Part shown: positions 1 to 8,312 of the stretch, in pieces
Position numbering within the stretch: the stretch's first letter is position 1
Layout of the letters: the number at the start of each line of letters is the position of its first letter
Assembly (NCBI RefSeq): GCF_012927085.1
Contig: NZ_JABBFX010000001.1
Span: 3,038,001 to 3,102,000 of the forward strand
Source of the DNA: Ramlibacter agri
GTDB lineage: Bacteria > Pseudomonadota > Gammaproteobacteria > Burkholderiales > Burkholderiaceae_C
DNA length: 64,000 nt
Reading direction: 5' to 3'
Notes under the pieces: model-generated
Databases searched by the model: none
What the model was told of the DNA's origin: nothing
The model's input: only the letters and a program-made list of their open reading frames with translations
Translations under genes and position numbers: made by a program

Positions 1-735
1 CGCGAGATCCGGCGCAAGAGCGCCGAGCTGGAAGTCGCCGGCCGGCACAAAACCGAGTTCCTCGCCAGCATGTCGCACGAACTGCGCACGCCGCTCAACG
101 CCATCATCGGCTTCTCGGAGGCGCTGCTGGAGCGGATGTTCGGCGAGCTGAACGAAAAGCAGGCGGACTACCTGGCCGACATCCATGCCTCGGGCGTGCA
201 CCTGCTGTCCCTGATCAACGACATCCTGGACCTCTCCAAGATCGAAGCCGGACGCATGGACCTGGAGCTGTCCCGCTTCGACGTGCCGGCGGCGCTGCAA
301 AGCACGCTGTCGCTGATGCGGGAGCGCGCGAGCCGCAGCCGCGTGGCCCTGCGCCTGGACTGCGACAAGGTGCCCCGGCAGTGGGTGGCGGACGAGCGCA
401 AGTTCAAGCAGATCATGATCAACCTGCTGTCCAACGCGGTGAAGTTCACGCCTGCCGGGGGCGAGGTGAGCGTCAGCGCCGCCACGGCGGCGGACGCGCT
501 GGAGATCGCGGTGCAGGACACGGGCATCGGCATCAAGGCCGAAGACCAGGAGCTCGTGTTCGAGGAGTTCCGCCAGGCCAGCGGCGCCCATCCGGGCAAG
601 GTGGAGGGTTCGGGCCTCGGCCTGGCCCTGGCACGCAGGCTGGCGGAACTGCACGGCGGCACGATCCGGATGCAAAGCCAGGTGGGCCAGGGATCGACTT
701 TCGTCGTCCGGCTGCCGCAGCAGGAGGTTGCATGA
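1..735 (+). CDS. Sensor histidine kinase, C-terminal part (5' end outside window)
   Basis: The reading frame is open from base 1, so the gene starts upstream and any sensor domain is not visible. The first visible residues are a charged helix leading into the H-box SHELRTPLN (His at visible residue 26), followed by a HisKA dimerisation domain and a HATPase_c domain with the N-box around visible residue 141 and the DTGIGI and GSGLGL ATP-lid motifs. It ends without a receiver domain. Its stop overlaps the next start as ATGA, so it is the first visible member of an operon with two response-regulator genes, which are its probable phosphotransfer partners. Confidence 0.9.
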   Translation, partial: REIRRKSAELEVAGRHKTEFLASMSHELRTPLNAIIGFSEALLERMFGELNEKQADYLADIHASGVHLLSLINDILDLSKIEAGRMDLELSRFDVPAALQSTLSLMRERASRSRVALRLDCDKVPRQWVADERKFKQIMINLLSNAVKFTPAGGEVSVSAATAADALEIAVQDTGIGIKAEDQELVFEEFRQASGAHPGKVEGSGLGLALARRLAELHGGTIRMQSQVGQGSTFVVRLPQQEVA

Positions 736-1100
736 ATTCCATCCTGATCGTCGAGGACAACGACCGGAACATGAAGCTGTTTCGCGACCTGCTGCAGTTC
801 GCCGGCTACCGCACGATCGAGGCCAGCACCGGCGCGCAGGGGCTGGCCGCGGCCAGGCAGCACCAGCCGGACCTGGTCCTGATGGACATCCAGCTGCCCG
901 ACACCGACGGCGTGGCGGTGCTGCGGTCCATCCGCGAAGAAGCCGGCCTGCGGATGCCCGTGCTCGCGGTGTCGGCCTCGGTGATGCCGGACGACCAGCA
1001 GCGCGTCGTCGTCTCCGGCTTCGACGGCTTCATCACCAAGCCGATCCACGTGAAGTCCTTCCTGGCTACCGTGAAGCAGGCGCTGGAGGCCCGGGCATGA
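732..1100 (+). CDS. Single-domain response regulator (CheY/DivK-like)
   Basis: This 122-residue protein is only a receiver domain: acidic pair EDN near the N-terminus, phosphoacceptor Asp52 in LVLMDIQLPD, a conserved Ser/Thr position (AVSAS) and Lys in ITKPI. It has no output domain, so it probably acts through protein-protein contact or as a relay, like DivK. The start overlaps the kinase stop by ATGA and its own stop overlaps the next start the same way, which implies translational coupling and co-expression of kinase, relay and cyclase. Confidence 0.9.
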   Translation: MNSILIVEDNDRNMKLFRDLLQFAGYRTIEASTGAQGLAAARQHQPDLVLMDIQLPDTDGVAVLRSIREEAGLRMPVLAVSASVMPDDQQRVVVSGFDGFITKPIHVKSFLATVKQALEARA

Positions 1101-2197
1101 AGCCGGCCCGCATCCTGGTGGTCGACGACACGCCTTCCAACGTGAAGCTGCTGGTGGACATGCTCGGCGCCGCAGGGTACGCAGTGGAGTCCGCGGCCGA
1201 CGGCGAGCAGGCATTGCGGGCGATCGAAGCCGAAGCGCCGGATCTGGTCCTGCTCGACGTCATGATGCCCGGGCTCGACGGCTTCCAGGTCTGCCAGGCG
1301 CTGCGGGCCGATGCGAGGACGGCCTTGCTGCCGGTCGTGCTCGTGACCGCGCTGGATGCGCGCGAGGACCGGGTCCGCGGCCTGGACGTGGGCGCCGACG
1401 ATTTCCTGACCAAGCCGATCAACCGGCCGGAGCTGCTGGCGCGCGTGCGCTCGCTGCTGCGCATCAAGACCCTGCACGACCAGGTGGAGGTGCAGAAGCG
1501 GGAGCTGGCGGACTGGAACCTGCGCCTGGAGCAGCGCGTGAAAGAGGGCGTCGAGGAACTGCAGAAGCTGTCCTACCTGAAGCGCTTCTTCTCGCCGGCC
1601 GTGGCCGACCTGATCCTCAGCGGACAGCTGGACGCCATGCGCAGCCACCGCAGCGAGATCGTGGTGGTGTTCCTGGACCTGCGCGGATTCACGGCCTTCT
1701 CCGAAAGCGTGGACCCCGAGGACGTGCACACCGTGCTGCGCGAGTACCACCGGCAGATGGGCGCCCTGATCATGAAGCATCAAGGCTCCGTGGAGCACTT
1801 CGCGGGCGACGGCATCATGATCTTCTTCAACGATCCGGTGCCGGTGGACAACCCCGCGGCGCGCGCGATCCGGATGGCGCTGGAAATGCATGCCGTCTTC
1901 GCCGAGCTCGCGCAGGAGTGGGCGAGCATGGGCTACGAGCTCGGCATGGGCGTCGGCATCGCGCAGGGCTATGCAACGATGGGGCTGATCGGATTCGAAG
2001 GGCGCCTGGACTATGGCGCCGTGGGCGCGGTTTGCAACCTGGCGGCGCGCCTGTGCTCGGAGGCGGCCGCGGGCGAAACACTGGTGCAGCAGCGCGCGGC
2101 GGCGCGGGCCGGCGAGGTTGCGCCGTTCGAGAAAGCCGGAGCGCTGGAACTCAAGGGCTTTCCGCGGCCGGTGCAGGTGCTGCGGATCGCGCGGTGA
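1097..2197 (+). CDS. Response regulator with class III adenylate/guanylate cyclase output
   Basis: A 366-residue protein. Residues about 5-120 are a receiver domain with Asp54 in LVLLDVMMPG; a predicted coiled coil (about 130-170) follows, then a class III cyclase homology domain (about 190-360). The two metal-binding aspartates lie in FLDLRGF and AGDGIMIF, and the transition-state Asn/Arg pair in CNLAARL, so the domain looks catalytically competent. Substrate choice (ATP or GTP) cannot be decided here. Encoded in an ATGA-coupled operon with a kinase and a single-domain regulator, it probably turns a phosphorylation signal into a cyclic nucleotide. Confidence 0.88.
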   Translation: MKPARILVVDDTPSNVKLLVDMLGAAGYAVESAADGEQALRAIEAEAPDLVLLDVMMPGLDGFQVCQALRADARTALLPVVLVTALDAREDRVRGLDVGADDFLTKPINRPELLARVRSLLRIKTLHDQVEVQKRELADWNLRLEQRVKEGVEELQKLSYLKRFFSPAVADLILSGQLDAMRSHRSEIVVVFLDLRGFTAFSESVDPEDVHTVLREYHRQMGALIMKHQGSVEHFAGDGIMIFFNDPVPVDNPAARAIRMALEMHAVFAELAQEWASMGYELGMGVGIAQGYATMGLIGFEGRLDYGAVGAVCNLAARLCSEAAAGETLVQQRAAARAGEVAPFEKAGALELKGFPRPVQVLRIAR

Positions 2198-2233
2198 GGG
2201 CTGGTTGCTCCTTCCAACGACGGAGGTGGTTCG

Positions 2234-3235
2234 ATGATTCATCGACGTTCCCTGGTCCTGGCGTCCGGGGCGCTGCTCGCGACGCTCGAGGCGCTGGCGC
2301 AAGCCGCCGGCAAGGTCTACCGGGTTGGCTGGTTCGGGTTCACCGCCTACAACTCGCCGGACGACCAGCGCTTGCTGAATGTCTTCACGCAGAGGCTGGG
2401 CGAGCTTGGCTTCGCGGAAGGCCGCAACCTCGTCTTCGAGTGGCGCTACGCCGAAGGCCGGATGGAGCGCTATGCCGACTTCGCGGCCGAAATGGTCAGG
2501 CTCAAGGCGGACCTCGTCGTCGCCTTGAGCACGCCCGCGATCCGGGCGGTCATGGCGGCCAGCCGCAGCCTGCCGATCGTCGCGTTCCCGGTGCCGGATC
2601 CCGTGCGTGCGGGCCTGGTCACGAGCCTGGCGCGGCCCGGCGGACAGCTGACGGGCATGGCGAACTTCCCCGACGACCTGGTGCCCAAGCGCCTCGAACT
2701 GCTGAAGGCGGCGCTGCCGGCAGCGGCGCGGGTCGCGTACCCCGGCTCGCCTGCCAGCCTGCTGCTCGCCCATGGAAGCGAGGCCAAGGTCGCAGCGGTG
2801 CAAGCCGCGGAAGACGAGGAGGCGCGCGTGCTGGGCGTGAACTTGCTGCGCCTGGACCTGGATTCGGCGGCGGGCTTCGAGAAGGTGGCAGCCGCGCTGC
2901 GCCGCGAGCGGCCGGACGCGATCATCCTGCAGATCACGCCGGTCAACATGGCCTTGCAGCGCGAATGGATCGCGCTCTCCTCGGAGCTGCGGGCGCCCCT
3001 TTTCGTCGCCCATCGCGGCTTCGGGGGAATGCTGTCCTACGGCCTCGACTTCTTCGCCACCGCCCGCAAGGTGGCGGAGTACGTCGCGAAGATCCTGGGT
3101 GGCGCGAATCCCGGCGAACTGCCGATGGAGCAGCCGATGAACTTCGAATTCGTGATCAACCTGAAGGTCGCCCGGGCGATGGGCATCACGATCCCGGAAG
3201 CGGCGCGGCTGCGGGCGGACGAGGTGATCGAGTGA
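2234..3235 (+). CDS. ABC-transporter-type solute-binding protein (ABC_sub_bind family)
   Basis: A 333-residue exported protein. An N-terminal signal (MIHRRSLVLASGALL, with cleavage after ALAQA or so) precedes a domain whose opening YRVGWFG and the segment FAEGRNLVFEWRYAEG are typical of the PF04392 periplasmic binding family common in Burkholderiales. No permease or ATPase gene adjoins it, so it is an orphan receptor. A GGAGG Shine-Dalgarno lies shortly before the ATG. It stands 36 bp after the cyclase gene and could be in the same transcript. The ligand is unknown. Confidence 0.85.
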   Translation: MIHRRSLVLASGALLATLEALAQAAGKVYRVGWFGFTAYNSPDDQRLLNVFTQRLGELGFAEGRNLVFEWRYAEGRMERYADFAAEMVRLKADLVVALSTPAIRAVMAASRSLPIVAFPVPDPVRAGLVTSLARPGGQLTGMANFPDDLVPKRLELLKAALPAAARVAYPGSPASLLLAHGSEAKVAAVQAAEDEEARVLGVNLLRLDLDSAAGFEKVAAALRRERPDAIILQITPVNMALQREWIALSSELRAPLFVAHRGFGGMLSYGLDFFATARKVAEYVAKILGGANPGELPMEQPMNFEFVINLKVARAMGITIPEAARLRADEVIE

Positions 3236-3240
3236 GGGGG

Positions 3241-3314
3241 TGGAGCGGGCGATGGGAATCGAACCCACGTCTTGAGCTTGGGAAGCTCAGGTCCTGCCAT
3301 TGAACGACGCCCGC
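3241..3314 (-). tRNA. tRNA-Gly(CCC)
   Basis: The minus strand folds as a standard cloverleaf: acceptor stem GCGGGCG/CGCCCGC, anticodon stem UGAGC/GCUCA enclosing the loop UUCCCAA (anticodon CCC), T-arm GUGGG/CCCAU with loop UUCGAUU, and an encoded CCA at the 3' end (bases 3241-3243). Length is 74 nt including CCA. It reads glycine GGG codons. Confidence 0.96.
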
Positions 3315-3327
3315 GGTTCAGCCGTGG

Positions 3328-3333
3328 ATTCTA
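3328..3333 (-). promoter_or_regulatory. Candidate -10 element for tRNA-Gly
   Basis: On the minus strand the hexamer TAGAAT (5 of 6 to TATAAT) lies 13 nt before the first base of the mature tRNA, a plausible distance. No convincing -35 element is visible in the GC-rich sequence upstream. Confidence 0.35.
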
Positions 3334-3356
3334 CTAGGCTCGGGGCGGGGCTCCGC

Positions 3357-3485
3357 TCAGCGCCTCTTCTTGCGCAACGCAGACGGCTGATGCGCCGCCT
3401 GGCCGCCTGTCTTTTTGCTTTGCACCAGGTACTCCGGATTGTCCGCGGACGCAGCCACGTCGCGCGCGGCATTCGATTCACCGCA
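3357..3485 (-). pseudogene. Remnant of a DUF2945/HVA1-like small protein gene (C-terminal part)
   Basis: On the minus strand, an open frame of 42 codons ends at 3357 and is closed upstream by an in-frame TGA. Its residues ASADNPEYLVQSKKTG and AAHQPSALRKKRR resemble the C-terminal half of DUF2945 (hypervirulence-associated TUDOR-like) proteins, which are about 70 residues long and end in a similar xSDKTGxxAAHKxxALxK block. No ATG start and no N-terminal half are present; the upstream DNA encodes the end of the hybrid kinase in another frame. I read it as the 3' remnant of a gene cut when the kinase tail was joined to it. Similarity is judged from memory of the family. Confidence 0.45.
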
Positions 3486-5499
3486 TCAATACTTTCGTAG
3501 TGCTCGAGCAGCCCTGCCACCCCGCCACCGGCACAACCTTCCCCTTCGCCAACCCCGCCATCGCCGCCAGGAACTCCTTCGCCTCCACTGGCTTCGCCAC
3601 ATAGCAATCGAAGCCATTGCGCGTAGCGCGGGCCCGGTCCTCGGTGCGCGCAAAGGCGCTCAGCACCATCGCGGGCACGCGCGCCAGCTCCGGGTCCGGC
3701 ATTCCGCGCACGCGCCGGATCAATTCGAAACCGTCCACGCCCGGCATCCCGATGTCGCTGACCAGGACGTCCGGCCGGCCCTCGGCCAGCACGCGCAAGG
3801 CCTCTTCGGCTCCGCCGGCCAGCAGCACCTCGGCGCCGCACGCCAGCAGCAGCTGGTTCACCACCTGCCTCGCGTCCGGCTCGTCATCCACCACCAGGAT
3901 GCGCATGCCGGAAAAATCGACCGGCGCCAACGCGAGGCTGGTCGCGATGGCGGGCGCAGCGTCGGCGGAACACGGGGCGTTCCCGTGCACGTTGGCCAGC
4001 GGCAGGCGCAGCGAAAAGACCGAGCCCCGGCCCAGCCCCTCACTGGCCGCAGCCACGCTCCCTCCATGCAACTCCACCAGCTGCCGCACGATCGCCAGGC
4101 CGATGCCGAGCCCGCCGTGCACGCGTGTCGTCGAAGCATCGGCCTGCCGGAAGCGGTCGAACACGTGCGGCAGGAAAGCCGCCTCGATGCCGCCGCCGTT
4201 GTCCTCGACGACCACCAGCGCTTCGCCTTCCACGCGGGTCAGCCGCACGTCGACGCGCCCGCCTTCGGGCGTGAACTTGACGGCGTTGGACAGCAGGTTC
4301 CACAGGATCTGCTGCAGCCGCGCCGGATCGCCGCTCACCTGCCCGAGATCGCGCTCGATGAAGGCGCCCAGCTCGATGCGCTTGGCGGCGGCGGCCGGCC
4401 GGGCCGATTCGACCGCGGCTTCGACCACCGCGGCCGGGTCCACCATCTGCAGCTCCAGCCGCACCTTGCCGGCCACGATGCGGCTCATGTCCAGCAGGTC
4501 TTCGATCAGCTGCGCCTGCAGCCGGGCGTTGCGCTCGATCGTGTCGATCGCCTTCTGCAAGGTGGCTTCGTCGCGCTTCAGGCGCAGCAGCTGCGCCCAG
4601 CCCAGCACCGCGTTCAGCGGCGTCCGCAGCTCGTGCGAGAGCGTCGCCAGGAACTGGTCCTTCAGGGCGCTGAGCCGTTCGGCCTCGACGCGCGCTGCGC
4701 TTTCCTGCTCCAGCAGTGCCTGCCGCTCGCCGGCGGCGCGCTCCAGCAGCGCAAGGCCTTGCGCGCGCGCTTCGAGCTTCGCGTCGTACACCGACGCCAG
4801 CAGGGCCACCGGCAGGATGGCGAAGGTCGCCACGATCACCAGCGAGGCCAGTTCACTCACGCTGAAGGAACCGGTTACCGCGCCGCAGATGGTCCCGGCC
4901 GGGAACTGGGCGGCGGCCATGCCCGTGTAGTGCATGCCCGCGATGGCGGCGCCCATCACGACGGCGGCAATTGCGCGGAAGGCCCACACGTGCGGCGTGG
5001 CGTTGCTGCGCAGGCGGAACGCGATCCACAGCGAGGCGCCGGCGGCGGCGATGGCGATGGCCACCGAGGCCGCCACCAGCCGCCAGTTCCAGACGATCGC
5101 GGGGTCCATCCGCATGGCGCTCATGCCCACGTAGTGCATGGCGTTGATGCCGCCTCCAAGCAGTACGGCGGACACCGCCAGGTGCCGCACGTCCGGCCGC
5201 GGCTGGCGCACCTGCCAGAGCGCCAGAGCCGCGACGGGCACCGGGATCATCCACGACAGCAGCGTGATACCGAAGTCGTACCCGAGCGGGATCGGCAACT
5301 GGAACGCCAGCATGCCGACGAAGTGCATGGCCCAGATCCCGGTCGCCATGGCAAACGCGCCTCCCACGATCCACCAGCGCGCCGCCGCCCGTGGCGCGTG
5401 GGACACGCGCTCGACGACGGTCAGCGCGGTGTAGGAGGAAAGAATCGCCACCAGGACGGAGGCGAGTACCAGTGAAGCTTCATACTGGCCGTACAGCAT
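3478..5499 (-). CDS. MHYT-domain hybrid sensor histidine kinase
   Basis: A 673-residue membrane kinase. The N-terminal 240 residues hold about seven hydrophobic segments with three MHYT-type motifs (AMHFVGM at about 58, AMHYVGM at about 120, GMHYTGM at about 189), a proposed metal-binding sensor for diatomic gases or redox signals. Then come a coiled coil (about 240-280), the H-box SHELRTPLN with His289, a HATPase domain and a C-terminal receiver (DDEP acidic patch, Asp in LVSDIGMPG, Lys in VAKPVE). The last 15 or so residues (GWQGCSSTTKVLMR) look unrelated to a receiver domain and overlap the DUF2945-like remnant. A possible -10 (TATACA, minus strand, 5508-5513) ends only 8 nt before the ATG, and there is no Shine-Dalgarno, so the mRNA may be nearly leaderless. 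Confidence 0.9.
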   Translation of the reverse strand: MLYGQYEASLVLASVLVAILSSYTALTVVERVSHAPRAAARWWIVGGAFAMATGIWAMHFVGMLAFQLPIPLGYDFGITLLSWMIPVPVAALALWQVRQPRPDVRHLAVSAVLLGGGINAMHYVGMSAMRMDPAIVWNWRLVAASVAIAIAAAGASLWIAFRLRSNATPHVWAFRAIAAVVMGAAIAGMHYTGMAAAQFPAGTICGAVTGSFSVSELASLVIVATFAILPVALLASVYDAKLEARAQGLALLERAAGERQALLEQESAARVEAERLSALKDQFLATLSHELRTPLNAVLGWAQLLRLKRDEATLQKAIDTIERNARLQAQLIEDLLDMSRIVAGKVRLELQMVDPAAVVEAAVESARPAAAAKRIELGAFIERDLGQVSGDPARLQQILWNLLSNAVKFTPEGGRVDVRLTRVEGEALVVVEDNGGGIEAAFLPHVFDRFRQADASTTRVHGGLGIGLAIVRQLVELHGGSVAAASEGLGRGSVFSLRLPLANVHGNAPCSADAAPAIATSLALAPVDFSGMRILVVDDEPDARQVVNQLLLACGAEVLLAGGAEEALRVLAEGRPDVLVSDIGMPGVDGFELIRRVRGMPDPELARVPAMVLSAFARTEDRARATRNGFDCYVAKPVEAKEFLAAMAGLAKGKVVPVAGWQGCSSTTKVLMR

Positions 5500-5595
5500 G
5501 GCCCCGTTGTATAGCGGAGCCAGCGCTGCGACAAGCGATGCGAACGATGCCGTGGCGTGACGGACACTCTCCCTGTGTCGACCCTCGCTCGCGTG

Positions 5596-7410
5596 TTACG
5601 AGCCGTTGCGGCCCGCGGCCAGGTCCGCCAGCTCCCGCCGCACCCTGGCGACGACCGGCGCCCAGTCATCCGGCGCCTCCTGCCGAAACAAGCGCAGCGT
5701 CGGATACCACGGCGAATCATCCCGCCCCAGCATCCACCGCCAGTCCGGCATGTACTGCAGCATCACCCACACCGGCCGCCCCAACGCGCCAGCCAGGTGA
5801 GCGACGCTCGTGTCCGGCGCGATGACCAGGTCCAGCGCCTCCATCATGGCTGCGGTGTCCCCGAAGTCGCGCAGCTCGCGCCCCAGGTCCTGCGCCTGCG
5901 GCCACCGTGCCAGGGCCGCGCGGTCCTCTTCGCGCAGGTCCGGCTGCAGCGTGAAGAACCTGCAGCCCGGAGCGGCGATTCCCCGGAACATTTCCAGCGG
6001 CATCGAGCGCAGGTGGTCCAGCCGATGCGTGGGTTTCCCCGCCCACGCGATGCCGACCTTCAGCCCCGGCCCCGCAAGCCGCTCCCGCCACGCTCCCACG
6101 CGCGCGCGGTCCGCGTGCAGGTAGGGAATCACCGCAGGAACGGTGGCCTGCGTCGTGCGCAGCACGGCCGGCAGGCTCATGAGGGGACACTGGTAGTCGG
6201 TCTGCGGCAGGGCCGCGCCCTGCGGCACGACCTTGCAGTTGTCCGGCAACTGCGCCAGCAGCGGCTCGAGCGGGCGCAACACCCGCACATGCACCGTCTG
6301 TGCGCGCCGCGCGATCTCGGGCACGAAGCGCAGGAACTGGATGATGTCGCCGAAGCCCTGTTCGCCATACAGCAGGATGCTGCGGCCCGCCAGGTCCTCG
6401 CCGCGCCAGCGCGGTTGCGGCAAGCGGCCCGGCGCGCCCAGCGAATCGGCCATGTCGCGCCACTCGTGCTCGGGCCAGCCCCGTTCGAAGTCGCCGAGCA
6501 GCAGGCGGGTGAGGCCCAGGTTCCAGTGCAACTGCGCATCGTCGGGGAACAGGCGCAGTCCTTCCTCCGCACAGTTCGCGGCTTCCTGCGGCCGGCCGAC
6601 CAGGAACAGCAGCGCGGCGCGGTTCACGAGCATCTCGCGGTTGCCGGGCTCGAGCCGCAGCGCTTCGTCCAGGGCCGCAAGGGCATCCGCCGGGCGGCCC
6701 AGGCTGCCCAGCGCCGCTGCCATGTTGCACAACACGCCGGCGTCCGGGCCGCGGACCGCAAGCAGGCGCTGCGCTTCGGCCAATGCCTCCTTCATGCGGC
6801 GGGCGTGGAACAGCGCCGTGAAGCAGGCCAGCGACAGGTCGCGGCTCGCCGGTTCCGCGGCGCATGCCGCCCTCAGCGCCTCGGTGGCTTCCGCCTTGCG
6901 GCCGGCGGCGTCCAGCGCGCGAACCAGCAGCAGGTGTGTTTCCGGGGCGGGCTGCAGGGCGAGCAGCCGGCGTGCCCATGCCGCGGCATCGTCATGGCGT
7001 TGCAGCGCCTGCAGCGCGTCCACCCCTTGCGCGAGAGGTTCCGCGAATTCCGGCGCTGCTTCCAGGGCGGCTTCGCAACTGCGCAGGGCCTCCGCGGGCC
7101 GGCCCGCGGCCCGATGCGCGCGCGCCAGCAGGTAGTGGGCTTCGTGCGCGAAATCTTCGTCCGGTCGGCGCAGCGACAGCGCCTCGTTCAGCCGCCGGCA
7201 GGCGCCCTCGAATTCACCTTGCTCCAGCAGCGCGAAGCCGAGGTTGAGGCGCAGCGCGGAGTCCGCCGTGTCGGCCAGCATGCCCTGCTCGTAGCAGCGG
7301 GCAGCCTCCGCCAGCTTGCCTTCCCGGATCGCGGCGTTGCCCTTGGCCTTCCACTCCGCCGCCTTGCCCGCCTTCGCGGCGCGCAAGGCGCCCTTGAACC
7401 AGTTGATCAC
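5596..7410 (-). CDS. TPR-repeat protein with C-terminal glycosyltransferase-9-like domain
   Basis: A 604-residue protein. The GTG at 7410 is chosen as the start because a perfect GGAGG stands 5 nt before it, while the longer in-frame version would run through the infA terminator. The N-terminal half is a series of TPR helices (repeated A-x-x-Y/L..LG patterns such as LNLGFALLEQGEFEGA). From about residue 330 a GT-B-type domain like family 9 glycosyltransferases starts (LLYGEQGFGDIIQFLRFVP), with VGIAWAG and a late APDTSVAHLAGALG motif that in the family binds the nucleotide sugar. Such proteins are often linked to glycosylation of surface structures; no partner is adjacent. Confidence 0.82.
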   Translation of the reverse strand: MINWFKGALRAAKAGKAAEWKAKGNAAIREGKLAEAARCYEQGMLADTADSALRLNLGFALLEQGEFEGACRRLNEALSLRRPDEDFAHEAHYLLARAHRAAGRPAEALRSCEAALEAAPEFAEPLAQGVDALQALQRHDDAAAWARRLLALQPAPETHLLLVRALDAAGRKAEATEALRAACAAEPASRDLSLACFTALFHARRMKEALAEAQRLLAVRGPDAGVLCNMAAALGSLGRPADALAALDEALRLEPGNREMLVNRAALLFLVGRPQEAANCAEEGLRLFPDDAQLHWNLGLTRLLLGDFERGWPEHEWRDMADSLGAPGRLPQPRWRGEDLAGRSILLYGEQGFGDIIQFLRFVPEIARRAQTVHVRVLRPLEPLLAQLPDNCKVVPQGAALPQTDYQCPLMSLPAVLRTTQATVPAVIPYLHADRARVGAWRERLAGPGLKVGIAWAGKPTHRLDHLRSMPLEMFRGIAAPGCRFFTLQPDLREEDRAALARWPQAQDLGRELRDFGDTAAMMEALDLVIAPDTSVAHLAGALGRPVWVMLQYMPDWRWMLGRDDSPWYPTLRLFRQEAPDDWAPVVARVRRELADLAAGRNGS

Positions 7411-7451
7411 CCAGGCCTCCCCGCCTCGTTGGCGGAGGATGATAGCGGCCG

Positions 7452-7487
7452 GAAAAGCAAAAGCCGCTTCCAGCGCGTGGAAGCGGC
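7452..7487 (-). terminator. Rho-independent terminator of infA
   Basis: On the minus strand, a perfect 10-bp stem GCCGCTTCCA/TGGAAGCGGC with a 5-nt loop is followed directly by TTTTGCTTTT. It lies about 50 bp downstream of the infA stop and upstream of the next minus-strand gene, so it separates the RRM-infA transcript from the TPR gene. Confidence 0.9.
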
Positions 7488-7538
7488 CTTCGTGTCGGAA
7501 CACCCGGCGCTCTTGCCCCGCAAGCGGGGCTCGAGCTC

Positions 7539-7808
7539 TTAGCGCCGGCGGACCGGCGGCCTCTGTCCCGGCGGGCCCGACCTGCGCTCGGGCAGGTGCC
7601 GGAACATGATGCGACCCTTGGTCAGGTCGTAAGGCGACATCTCCAGGGTCACGTCGTCACCCGCGATGATGCGGATGCGGTGCTTCTTCATCTTGCCGCC
7701 GGTGTAGGCGACCAGCTCGTGGCCGTTGTCCAGCTTGACGCGGCAGCGCGAGTCCGGGAGGATTTCCTCCACCCGGCCGCGCATCTCGATGAGTTCTTCC
7801 TTCGCCAT
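7539..7808 (-). CDS. infA: Translation initiation factor IF-1 (extended form)
   Basis: An 89-residue IF-1 that binds the ribosomal A site during initiation. The S1-like OB fold is plainly visible ([47 protein letters not shown]). The usual IF-1 has about 72 residues; this one carries about 17 extra residues rich in Arg and Pro ([14 protein letters not shown]). Longer IF-1 copies of this kind occur in betaproteobacteria beside the copy in the ribosomal-protein operon. Its start overlaps the stop of the RRM gene (TGATG), so the two are translationally coupled, and a strong terminator follows. Confidence 0.93.
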   Translation of the reverse strand: MAKEELIEMRGRVEEILPDSRCRVKLDNGHELVAYTGGKMKKHRIRIIAGDDVTLEMSPYDLTKGRIMFRHLPERRSGPPGQRPPVRRR

Positions 7809-8089
7809 CAGAAGCGGCGGTTGCCGCCGCCGGTGCGCGGCTCCATCGGGCGGGCTTCGTTGACGACCAAGCCGCGGCCGCCGTAATCCTTGCCGTTCAT
7901 GCCGGCAATGGCAGCTTGCGCTTCGGCAGCGCTGCCCATCTCGACGAAGCCGAAGCCTTTGGACCGGCCGCTGTCGCGATCCATCATGACCTTGGCGCTG
8001 CTGACCGTGCCGAACTGGCTGAAAGCCTGTTCCATGTCACTGTCGCGGAAAGAGTAGGGCAGGTTGCCCACGTAAAGTTTGCTGCTCAT
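7808..8089 (-). CDS. Small RRM RNA-binding protein
   Basis: A 93-residue protein made of one RNA recognition motif: RNP2 LYVGNL at residues 5-10 and RNP1 KGFGFVEM at about 44-51, followed by a short Gly/Arg-rich tail (RTGGGNRRF). The family (cold-induced glycine-rich RNA-binding proteins of proteobacteria and cyanobacteria) is thought to act as RNA chaperones. A GGAG lies 7 nt before the ATG. An AT-rich patch at 8217-8224 about 125 bp upstream may be part of its promoter, giving a long leader, as seen for cold-shock genes. It is coupled to infA by TGATG, which suggests joint control of translation initiation, perhaps in the cold. Confidence 0.9.
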   Translation of the reverse strand: MSSKLYVGNLPYSFRDSDMEQAFSQFGTVSSAKVMMDRDSGRSKGFGFVEMGSAAEAQAAIAGMNGKDYGGRGLVVNEARPMEPRTGGGNRRF

Positions 8090-8312
8090 GGGGACTCCAT
8101 AGATGAAGGGAAGCGATGGAGTCCAGGACGCAGTCACAAACGCATGGGACTGGATTCGAAAGCGCGAAATTGACCGACACCGCGTGGGGCGCACGGCACG
8201 TTCCGCACCGGCGCCCTATATTATGGACCGGATTGCCTCGCCCTGGGTCCGTGGGGCCTCTGCCGGCCCCGGCGCGAAGCCCAGCCACTCCCGCGGCCGG
8301 GCCAATCGCGCG

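Noticed and set aside
806..3268. Long minus-strand open frame opposite the response-regulator genes
   Set aside because: It runs across three well-supported plus-strand genes and has no recognisable domain.
3241..3314. tRNA-Gly considered as an integration site for an island
   Set aside because: No integrase gene and no repeat of the tRNA 3' end was noticed downstream; flanking genes look native in composition.
7411..7503. Upstream start for the TPR-glycosyltransferase gene
   Set aside because: That reading passes through the infA terminator hairpin and lacks a ribosome site, whereas the GTG at 7410 has GGAGG at 5 nt.
8217..8224. AT-rich patch upstream of the RRM gene as a full promoter
   Set aside because: A -10-like element can be drawn but no -35 at proper spacing is present, so it is mentioned only as a possibility with the gene.
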